Assembly (NCBI GenBank): GCA_002633005.1
Contig: NMRA01000660.1
Coordinates: 1-64,000, forward strand
Reading direction: 5' to 3'
DNA length: 64,000 bases
DNA from: Phoronis australis
Lineage: Eukaryota > Phoronida > Phoronidae
Notes under the pieces: model-generated
What the model was told of the DNA's origin: nothing
Database searches by the model: none
The model's input: the letters and a program-made list of their open reading frames with translations, nothing else
Shown here: positions 15,101-27,100 of the stretch, piece by piece
How the letters are laid out: each line of letters starts with the position of its first letter
How positions within the stretch are numbered: the first letter of the stretch is position 1
Program-made: the position numbers and the translations under genes

Positions 15101-18100
15101 GGTTTTCACCGAAAGAAAAGTACTACAGAAGGGTTCACGTCGAATGGGGAGAACTAATTTGCCCAACGCAACGGAAATATCACATTTTATGTGTTTAATG
15201 TTGAGCAAATACCATTTATCCTAATGAACCAGACCTCAATGTACTGTTTGTAATAAGCACTGTGTTATCCTACGCTGTTATTTGGTGATTCGTTCCTGAA
15301 TGAAGAAATTTTATATCTTCCTCCTGCTGTCTTCAGATGACCGTTGTTGTGATCATAATGTGGTGTAAATGACGTTGAATGTTTGTTGATATTTTACAGA
15401 GCCTACCGAATGAACACATCTTCCCCCATAACGCCGGCTCTAAGGAAAAGAACAAGGAGAAGAATCGCTTCAAGAACATTTTGACATGTAATTTATAAAT
15501 ATACCAGTAGTGTTAGTGTACTGTTTCTTACTCCAGAATATAACTTTGTTGATCTGAGAGAAATACATCTTGGAGATCATGTCGCTCTCTATATTGAAGG
15601 GGACACACGTCATTACCTGCTTCCACATCGGTTGTGATTGCTGCTCTTGAAATAGACATGTCTAAATTTTGTTTTAGCCTTATTACCATTTACTCACTTT
15701 AATCTAATGAAAAAAATTCACTGTAGCATGGAAAAATCTAACTTTAAAGAACCGGAGCAAGCGTATTACAAAGTCTACTTATTCGAGTAACGTGGCACCA
15801 GATAATCATCACCAGCAGGAAACGATCGCCCATGTCAAACAAGTTGTCAGCTTTGTGACATAAATGGTGTTGGAACCTAACGTGCCTCGCGCGGGAGATA
15901 TTAACCACGCAGTAGTATGTGATAGAGTCAGCTTGTCTGAAATGTAGTGTTTGCGAAATGAATTAGAGGACGGCTCAGTAAGATCGACTTGAACATTTTC
16001 TTTTAACTTACACACCCTCACCTCTATCAGTGACTGCAGTTATTTCTGGACTATCATTTGTAGATGACAAGAACCGTGTTGTTCTTGAAACTCTGCCACA
16101 CGATGCCAACTCAGACTACATTAACGCCAGCTATATCGATGCTTACAACAGCCCGAAGGCGTTCATAGCAACAATTGGTAAGGATATGACGAAGAGTTTC
16201 CTTTTAATTAACACTATGCATTTTGATTTTAAACCAATGATTAAGCGTCTTCTAAGCTTAGAAATCTGACTGTTCTTTTGTACAATAACTGAAAAATCTT
16301 GTCTGTCTTCACAAAATAATGTGTATTGTGCATGAAGAGTAGAGTACGTCTGTAAAGACCTTGTCATTAAATTGAGTAAATTTGAACTAAGACGACTATC
16401 ATTTCCTTCATTTTTATTGATTAAGAATGTAAAATGAGAAAAGTCAAAGGATGTTCCCAAAATGTGATTGTTTCTCACATTACAACCTATAGTTGCATTT
16501 CTTACTATCGATTTCATAAAAGTGTTCAGTGTTTTCGTCAACAAAGTCCAGTTATGCAATAGAAGGAAGACACACATCAAATCGAATGGCCATTTCTCGA
16601 TGACGTATCCCCATAAATTCTATGGGAAGAAAAAAAATAAACGTAAACTCTGAACAAAAACTGTTTGCTTTGAAAAAATTAAATTCTTCTCATGAAGGTT
16701 TACCTAAAATGAAGAGGAGATAGTATATTGAAAATGAGTGTTGGTGCTCTGATTCGTACCTCTGTTCGTTTGCTTATTGTAGGTCCCAACAAACACACTG
16801 TGGACGACTTTTGGAGAATGATATGGCAAGAAGGAGTGAGAAGGATCGTCATGGTAACAAAGTGTGTTGAAGACGGCAAGGTAAGCACTAGATGATTTCT
16901 CCTTTTTGAATCATCAATTGATTATATAGAATGTTGACAATGGAAACTTCATTAGAAATCCTACATAGAAATCCTGAAAACTTTTGTTGAGCGTTGATCC
17001 ACTGCATCTCAATGCTTGTATTATATGATGTTGGTCAATTCTTCTGCTGAAAGCAAAAATTGCACTTTAAATGCAGTAGTCGAAAAAAGGGGAAATGTAT
17101 TAAAAGTCTTTATTCATAATTTTCATTATGTTTGAGCAAACCTTGTAAGAAAGTTATGTCACAGTTCTTTAAATCCGAAAAACAATCTCATAAAAGATTT
17201 CTATCAACCTGACGTCCTGACTGGCAACACATCTAGCTTACTTGCTACGGTTGATGTACTGTAAATATTATCACTGTAGCGCAAGTGTGAGCAGTACTGG
17301 CCTGTAAATACGGCGATAACACACGGTGATATCAAGGTGGTCCCTGTTGATATTGAAAGAGAGGACCATTACACCATAAGGAAATTTGAAATAGTTCAGG
17401 TATATAAGTGAAAGCTCATAATGTACTTAGCATGGCCGTTACCTTTAAAATAATTTGTACTCAAGTGCATGATTCATAATCTATAACACTTACTTCTTAA
17501 ATGCTCCTATTGATGTAAAATATATTCTAAAAACAATGTAAATATATATGTAATCTTGAGACAAGCCACAACTCATAAAAATTCAACTTCTACAAATTAC
17601 ATTCGCAATTTGGAAACAGCTGGAAACGAAAGCTGAGCCGCTGGAGACCACCCAGTACCACTTCACGTCCTGGCCAGACAGCGGAGTTCCCAGCAACTCT
17701 TCCGCTCTGTGGAAGTTCCACCAAACCGTCAAAAGCCACATCCAAGACGATAATGACGGTGTACCGACCGTGGTTCACTGCAGGTATTTTCAACATGCGT
17801 TACAGCTCGATAGAACGTCTCCCGATTTGTATGTATCCATAATACCTGAATTACGCAGTTTGTTCATCAAATCGCTATGAACCGTTTTCAATGAGAGGGG
17901 GGGGGGTCTCAAATGCGGAAACACGTTGCCGTATTTTTAGTCCATCGACATAAATTTTCTCAACAGAAGATCGTCAGCCCCCGCAACTTTCGGGCCGTAC
18001 ACATACAATTGCGCTTTGTCCAATTTCCCCGAGGATNCACATACAATTGCGCTTTGCCCAATTCCCCGAGGATGTTGGGCCACCCTGTTGTGGTATCCTA

Positions 18101-21100
18101 GATCTGCCATTGCGGTAACATTTTTGCTTACTGCTGTACAGCAAGATGTTGACCCAAATTTTTGTTGCGTCCAACCCCTCACGTTAAGAATATCTCCATT
18201 CCATTCTGGAATGCTAAATGATTGTTTTAGAGAACAAATAGATTATAAAAAACTGTTCTTTGCAGGTTTTAGGCTTTATAAAGTGACTTTTCCTCACCGA
18301 TGAACGGATATAAACAAAAGCCGAAACAATTGAGAGCTTCTACCACACATTTTAAAAAAAGTGAACGTGAATGCGTGAAGTCGACCTTCTTTGCTTACTA
18401 CGTTACAATAATGACCTAAATTTTCGCGTTTTGTCTTGTCATACGCACAGGCGTCCCAGCTTATGATAGTCTCCAATCCGATACATTATATATATACTAC
18501 AAGGTATGACACTTGGGACTAGGAATTTCCACTGGTGCGTCACTTCAACCGTCCATATCAAACACAAAACTTAACAAATTGACACAAAACTGGTTCAGCA
18601 AACCATGAGGAATTTTTCTTTCTTCTAATAGCAATTACGGTGTCCTGCTCTACTGCAACATATTCGCAGTCAAAAAACAAAAATCTTCCTAAAAAGCCGC
18701 TGCTTAGTGTCAGTGTGCCCCACGGAAATTAACGATTGTCACGGAAGGTCAATACATCGATAACTCTACACTTATTCATAACCTTCCGAGATAAACCGGC
18801 AATTGCCATCCTTCCGTAACTCACTGGATAATTTCCCTAACAACTAGCGTGGGCAAATTGACAGTACACAGCAGTCTTTTGGGAAGAATTTTGTTCTTTG
18901 TAAGCGAATTTGATGCAAACTCGCTGCAGCAGGACACTGTAAAAGCTAACAGAAGAAAGAACAATTGCTCATGGTTTGCTGACCATTTTTGTGTAAATTT
19001 ATTTAGTTATGTGTTTGATATGGACGGCTGAAGTAAAGCACCGGTAAAATGACTAGCTGTTCTGGCATAGACGTAAACTCTATTCGAATGCTTTTGTTAT
19101 ATGCTTTTCTTAAATTATCATCCGTATCTAATATGAACACGACAACGCCCAGTAGCTTCAAGTCATCAAACAGCGCCAAATCGAACAGATTATTGTCTGT
19201 GATTTGGTCATTGACTTCAGCGCCACCACTAAAGTGGGCGTGCGTGTAGCCGAAACAAAAAACGTAACACAACGAACACGTGAGCATGAACCTGCGACTC
19301 ACACGTTCGCACTTGCATTAAACTTGTAGCCGAAAGTCTATTAATAAGTGGTACCGTGAACATGTAAAAGTTTAGTTGAGGTATGCTGCAGGGGAGACTT
19401 CGCAGGGAAGTTAGTTTCATCGTTGTAACAGTTTCATGTCAACTTCTTGCAGTGCCGGCGTTGGTCGAACTGGTACTTTCATCATGATGGACATTCTGTG
19501 CGATCAAGCAGAGGCAGAAGGAGCAATTGACGTTATGGGCCAACTTAGGCAACTGCGCCAGCAGCGAGTGAATATGGTCCAAACGCTAGTATGTGCAAAC
19601 GCAGTGTTCAGAATTGGCACATCAATTCCATTTTCCGAAATGTATCTAGTGCCTGCATGTTAAAACTTGAGATTTTAAATAATATAGAGGTTGCTGGAGA
19701 AAAATTAGAGAAAAGGTGAATTGGAACGTGTTTAGTTATCTCTGGGAATAATTAATGAAATGGCATTTTTGGAATAGACAAATAGCCAAAGCAACACTTT
19801 AACGCAAGGAAGAACCAGATTTGGATATTTTGCGCTATATCATATTATATTACCATAACTTGGTTTCGCAACAAAAGAAAAAACTTAATTAATCAGCATA
19901 AGAAAATATTTGCAGGTGATCTTGTACACGTTTAGGGAAGTCTGTTACTAGCTAACGCATGCGCAGTTTACACCTTTGCTTGTACTTACCTTACACGTGC
20001 GCGTTAGGCAAAATTTTATATTGATGCGGCTTCCGATTCCCGAGTTAATGAATGGACACAATACATTCACAATATGAAGTCAATTATCGCGTAATTCAAT
20101 CGTCCACTTGACCTCTCTACTAACTTGTACACGAGAATGATTGACAAGCTGCGAATTGACCAAATTTTGAGGGAATTGCAAGGGGTTCATTTCCACAGCG
20201 ATGTCAATGTTTGACAAGGAATGTCGGTCAGCATACACTTCATGCCAATCATATGGCTTGGGTTCAAGCGCCTTTCAGGGTTAACTGAGATGCATTCAGT
20301 AGTCGTGTAAACTCGTCCTGGAACGCAGTAACCCGCTACAAGATAGATTTACAAGTAAATGAGTCTACGCGAGCGCGATGACGTGTAAAACCCGCTCACG
20401 TTACCGACTGACAGACTTGGAATTCCATACACTTTGTTAAAACTGAGCCGACAAGCTCGAAACCTGAGTCAAGGGTTAAGCAGTGTGGCCACGTTTGACT
20501 CGAATCGACGACCTCGAGTAAAGAAAGCGGGCACCTGTCACATCAGGTCACACTGCCTAATCACCGAAACCAGCTGATCGTTTGGGCTAAAGAAAAACAT
20601 CGCGCGCGCAATGGATGGCGGGAACTCAAGCCGTCGACACAGATGTCTAGTCATTATTTAGAAGGATGGATGGATATCCGACAAATTGCTAGTCTGGTTG
20701 CACACATTTTAGTTAGTTATTTTCTATCTGTAAAAGGACCACCGTATTGCATTTTTGTTATATATTGTCCTCATTTTGGTCACGTGATTGTCATTATCGA
20801 GTTTCCCTTCACCTAGTCTATTCAAATCATATCGACTTGACGAAGAAAAACTGAGCAGTGCTAATGTTGGAAGACGAAAGCAGTTGTTTCGTGAAACAAA
20901 CACTTTCTAGTTATTCTTAGATTACTGTGAATATTTGTAGAGCAAGCGAGCGTTTTTGAAAATAGTGCTAATGTTGAAGAGATGTAACCATTTCTGTCAA
21001 TAACCAATCCTACAAAAACAATGACAAGTACATTGGGCCTACTAGTGCTGCGACCACAAAATTTATCTAACATTTTCACATTAGGACCAGTACAAGTTCA

Positions 21101-24100
21101 TCTACACCGCCATGGTAGAGAAATTGCACAGTGGCGACACCTTCATTCCAACGGCTAAGTTTGTGTCTCGTCTGAAGGAACTCACGTTCACCGATAGTAT
21201 TCTCCAGAAAGAGTTCAGGGTGAGTCTCGGTCCGCCATTGCGTTATTCTGGTGCACAAACGCCCCGGAGGTATCCATAATTATCTTGTAAAGAACAGAAA
21301 TCTAATTTGATTTTGTTAATCAGAAGAGCAAGGACTTATTTTTCAGGCATCCATACTTAAACGTATGGATGCCTGCAAAAAAGTTAGACACCTGTGTTTT
21401 TAAGAAACATTTGATTTGTTGCTTAGCTCAAAACGGACTGCACCCCTATACTTTCCCGCCTAGCAATTTACTGAACGCTCTATGATTTGCATGCTTATGA
21501 ATTTAAATACATGCAGCCTTTGTCATTTTTTTATTTTGAACTTCAATTTCTGTATATGAATCCAGAAGATTAGTTTGCCCTGTTACTAGAGGTTTGAAGT
21601 TAAGAGTAACACGGCTGGAACTGATTCACTTGCATTGTAGACAGTAAACCGCTTGTGTCATGCCGGTGACGATGAAGAATACGCCGCAGGACGGTTAAAA
21701 GAAAACGTTCCTAAGAACAGAGACCAACATATTCTTCCGCGTGAGTACTTTGATGTTGGATATCTAAAACAGGCATTGTACCAAACTAATCAACAACTTG
21801 ATAAATTCACCGGCTTCGTTTGTGTTGAATCGATGCTTTCGTTCTTACTTGGGATACAAATTCTCACGTATAAATATATTGAATATCATTTCAGTGGGAA
21901 GGTCAAGGCCGTATTTGGTGACTGCGGCAGAAAAAGGCGGAAACGATTATATTAATGCTGTATTTGTCAATGTAAGTACTGCGTCAATGTAAACACCGTA
22001 TCAATGTAAGTACCGTGTCAATGTAAGTACCGGGCCAAAGTAAGTACAGTTTCAATGTAAGTACCGTGTCAATGTAAGTACCGTGCCAAAGTAAGTACAG
22101 TTTCAATGTAAGTACCGTGTCAATGTAAGTACCGTGTCAATGTAAGTACCGTGTCAATGTAAGTACCGTGTCAATGTAAGTACCGTGTCAATGTAAGTAC
22201 CGTGTCAATGTAAGTACCGTGCCAATTAAGTACAGTGTCAATGTAAGTACTGTGTCAATGTTAGTACCGTGTCAATGTTAGTACCGTGTCAATGTAAGTA
22301 TCGTGTCAAGGTAAGTACCGTGTCAATGTAAGTACTGTGCCAATGTAAGCACTGTGCCAATGTAAGTGCTGTGTTAATGTAAGTACTGTGTCAATGTTGG
22401 ATGTCGTTACGTCAGTGTTAACCGTCTCTATTTGAAATGCACTGGCTGCTTTATAACTAAAATGATTACTTTCATATATGTCATTTCTTTTTCGTCCAAC
22501 TTGTGCCATTTGGACACGTGACAAATTACACGAGTTGCCTGCATTCGTTATAGTCACTTACATGGGTCTCTGATGTTGAGAACCAGTATCCTACACTAAA
22601 TAACTGGCATCTAACTTGTTGTAAAATCCGCGAACCTTGACTTTGACTAGCCCCAGTTGAACGTTTTTAAGACTTGTTTCAGCCGTATCACTGAGTCTAT
22701 ATACAGATTACACTGCTGACCAGAAATGCAACTGGCTGTGTAATATATGGGCTACAGATATTCATTGCACGAGGAAGTCGTACCCATAGTAATGACTTCC
22801 TGATTGCACGTGTAAATTATTAGGTAAAACAACTTATAAACGCATGGAAATGCATGAAATGCCTGCACTAATAAATAGTCTTACATTAAGGGAACAGCTA
22901 TTCCATTGGTGTGACTCTCGACAAGTAATTCAGTGGTCTGTTTAACTAAGTAGTCGCAGCCAGTCTCCTTGCCATCAGGGAAGAATTTATTTAGCGGAGT
23001 GGGATGCTGCCTTAAGCTGTTGTAGACTTTTCGGCAAGTTAAGAGTCCTGAACACGGATGAAAATTTCCCCATGTTTCTCCGGAAATGTGTCTTAGACAA
23101 TACAGCAAACAGAGAGGTGGTGAATATAATGGAGACTGTTCTTCTGTTTTTCATACGTTGATTGAAAGATGCTACATGTGCAAATACACCTGTCCATCAC
23201 AAAACTAACACTTGATCACATTCTGTGGTGAAAGTGTGACTTAATGAAATTAATTAATTAGGTATTTCAGAGAACTGACTGTTGCTTGAGTTCAGTCTCC
23301 ACAAGTTGGTTTGTCACGGCGTATCATGTTTTGCGCCGATCATGGGTCAACGAGTGGTGATTGGAGCTGTCAGTTATTTGCAAACTCCCGCTTCGTGTCT
23401 GATTAAGGGATGCGTTGCTTTCTTTACCAAAATAAATAGTGATACCAGAATATTAGAACTTTTTAACGTTCGCATATATTTATCAGAAGCGGTTCTACAA
23501 TATTTCCGTTTGCTATCGTTTCAGGGATATAATCAACGCGATGCCTTCATCGTAACACAAAGTCCGTTACCCAACACCGTTTGTGATTTCTGGAGGATGA
23601 TTCACGATCACGAATGTCACGTTATTGTCATGTTGAACGATGCCAAAGGAAAAGATCATGTGAGATTCGTTGCAGATTGCTGATTGTGCACGCCCTCTGT
23701 AAAGAGCATAGCACTTGATGTTACCTTAAAGTTGTCGATTAAATAATCGATTTCTAATATTTTCTTTATTCCAAAAAAGTTGCAAAAATGTCATTTGTAA
23801 GCCTCCTTATGACTGGCCACATATCGATCGAACTCCGAGTCTTAGCACGAGCGGACTATTATGGGATAAGCAGAAGTGATTGGGGTTTTGTTGATGCCGT
23901 TTTAGTTGGCGCTACCGATCGTCGCCCGACGGTCATCCAATATGACCATTTTTCTGCGGTAACCGCATTTAATAGACATTGTAAGCTTCACGTAACCAAG
24001 GCATAACGGGAAGCAAAACCAGTCCTGTAATAAGTCCCTACGAAGAGATCACCTGTCTAAGTTTAGTTTTTATATTTCCTTATTTCAGAAATCCCCTCAA

Positions 24101-27100
24101 TACTGGCCAGATGAAGGAACGATGCTTTTCGAGCGTTATGAGATTAAATTCGTTGGTTCCAGATGTCACCACAATGACGTCATTAAGCAGAGAACTTTCA
24201 CTTTGACTGACACTATGAAAAAGGTATGTCACTACAGCTGTGTCCATGACGTGCGTCATCTCGGGTTTAGGCGCCAGCGTCGATTATTCACATACACATA
24301 CAAAGGAATTGTGAAGAGTGTGTGGTCATCTGACATGGCGAGGACAGTATTGAAAGAGCTCTAATTTCCCTTAATTCTCCTTGCCTAACAGGAACCGTAA
24401 GTGTCGAGTGACAGAAAGTCATTATGCACTCTTATCACGCTTGTATTTTTAGTCTTACGTTCTTTGCAACTGCTACATTGCTTGTCACAAAATTCTCGTT
24501 CTGTAGTCTAATTTCCTAACTGCGAATCGAAATTGTGATTGACTTTAACTCTACTTCCCTGAAACGATTAAGATTAAGTGTTTGTTACTCTGTGGCTTAG
24601 TGTGTCACGGTTCACACAGATGATTGTTTAGTCCAGCCACAAAACACAAGAAATAATGAAGTACCGAGTAAAAATGGACATCAGAGTTTCAAACTCATAC
24701 GCATGTAGCTTTATTTCTGCTGTGATAAAAAACAATCTGGAATCAGACAGTCATCTACGTGAATCATAACTCACTCCTGTACTTTTCTTAAAAAGAAAAG
24801 TGGAAACTGTTAAAAATGAAATTCGATATTGAGTAGAATACAGAGGTCATAGCACGTTGACTGGACTGGAATTTACTTTTAACATGCATTTGTACCCACC
24901 ATTTTATTTTCGTAGTGATTTCACGATGAGATAAAGCCTATCTTTGTGAGAGCCCAGCCTTTATGCCTACACATTGTGGATTCTGACTGTTCTATTAGTT
25001 TGCACTATGTAAACCATTATCTCTCCAAAACTATTCGTAGGACTACGATGAATACTGTATGCCAGTTGTTTAACCAGGAAATTAGTCAAGGTGACCCAAA
25101 GACAACACAAGAACAGTGTCATTTTCAAGCGTGCACCCACGGGGGCTCGGGGGACTCAAATGACCCCCCATTTCGCGAAGTGAGCAAAAAGGTCAGCCTC
25201 AGACACACAAAGAGTCCGAAACAATAGAAAACGAGACAAACGTCCACAAAAAAGGCAGATGGACAACTCAAACCTCTGAACCTAGCCATTTTTTAGTAAA
25301 AGGTCCACATTCTCACAAATTACAGCCTCCCTTTTTTAGGATGGGTGTGCGCATGATTTTTAAAGATGAGACTGTGAGTCTCCGAATCTATTTCGATGCC
25401 AAATTAATTTCTGAAGACTGCACAGTACCGATATGCTGGTTTACTTGTTTTTCCTGTCAATTATTTCACAACCGCAAACAATTTAGAATATAATAGAATA
25501 GAATGGAATATAAAAGAGTAGGATGGTTTTTATATAATTGTTACACAATGAAGTGAAAACATAAACCAAGGATTTTCCACAGACCATCATAGTTACGGAA
25601 AATAAGAGGAATAAATATAAGAAATAATATGATAAACCGAACTAAAATAGACTCTCCTGGGGTTCCCCACCGAATAGATAAAATGGGACAATATTGTCAT
25701 TTCGTTACATAACGTCTAACAAGGTGTCTATAGCCCTGAAGATGAAGTCCTACAAAACCTTGGGTTGAATTCCACTGTGCAGCTACACGAGAGCACCATG
25801 ACGTCGAGGGAAGAGTTAAAAAATCGCACCCCTTCTTGCCGAAGGTCTATTTCAAATGAGTCTTTGCTTTCAGCCAAACGACAGAGGTCGGACAATCAAA
25901 CATTTTGAAGTGAGAGGTTGGTCAAACAAACTGGCTGTACCACCAGCGGGTGTACAAAGTGCACTTATCGAGCTTCTTGAGATTGTGGAATCGGCTCGAC
26001 ACCAAACTGGAGAGCATGCTGTCGCAGTGCAATGTTTGTGAGTAATGTTGATACCTTACATCAGAGTCATTGCATTAATTACAAATAAAACGCTTACCAG
26101 AAAGGTTAATGTGGTAGTCTAAACTCTGTACCCGGTACTGGACACGAAAATTGACCAGTTGTGCTGCACCTTCGAGTAATTTTGCAGATTAGTAGCCTGG
26201 TCGTGCGCGTGATTGCTGAAGTTTCGCTTATGAATCTAGATTCTAGACCTCGGTCTGCATTCCATGAAGACAGTTAATACACGAGTCCACGATTTCGTAT
26301 ACCATCTTGAATATATCATTAAGCGTATCAAACAAAGCAATTCTCGTACATGTAAGTTACCTATATAGGTGGACGGGAGAGTAACGAGGACATTTAAAAA
26401 ATAAAACTTTTCGAAAGATTTCTATTGTCAAAGTTCGTAACAATGCCATTCCGGACATGGCTACAAACTATGTTCCCTCCCCACTTATGCTACGCCGTAG
26501 TTTGCCTAAAGAGATGCCAATGTTTTGGGTAAAAATCGGTATATTTGAAAGGTTGCCCCCGTTTTCAAGAAGTCCACCCCGGGATCCGTATTTATGTCTT
26601 TAAATGTTTTAAATTGATATCATCATGCAATTATAATTGTACATTATAAATGTCACCAATTAGCACTGTATTAATAGTCCATCAGTGCCGAGGTTCGGAT
26701 AAAAACTAATGTCACAAATAATCTATAAGCTCCTGTATCCAAACAAACCAACAATATTAACCTGCTGGTGGCATCAATTTCTTATCAAAGGTTTCTTATG
26801 AACTATTTTTAGAGAAACCTTCAAAAGTGTAAAATATGTTCACTCTACCTACGTGTAGTTTCTTCCCATGCCAGTGTGCTCGCGCTACGCATGCTCAACT
26901 CGAAACCGTGGACTCTTGCATATCGTGAAAAGTGAGACCGCGCAAGTCATCGTAAAATACCGCCATGCGGTTTCATACGTCTGTGTCTTGGAACTGCAGA
27001 ACTTGCCGCTGATTTTTACCGTTTTCACCGCTTCTTTGAAGGGACGGTTGTGCACGTAGCGGATATCTGTGTGCCCTTGCCAACTTGTTTGAGAAGATCA

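Noticed and set aside
14796-15224. 142-codon plus-strand frame between RPTP exons
   Set aside because: No motif, no splice signals in phase with neighbours; intronic chance frame.
21966-22397. Possible CRISPR-like array
   Set aside because: Units are 17 bases, directly adjacent with no spacers, in a eukaryotic intron; it is a minisatellite.
23282-23524. Upstream extension of the D2 exon frame to an ATG
   Set aside because: The strong acceptor TCGTTTCAG at 23516-23524 and phase agreement with 21971 show that the exon starts at 23525; the extension is open by chance.
26868-27041. Acceptor CATGCCAG near 26875 for the D2 P-loop exon
   Set aside because: Its frame does not lead into the P-loop; the acceptor TTTGAAG at 27041 gives QCLDGCARSG with correct phase and the same exon length as in D1.
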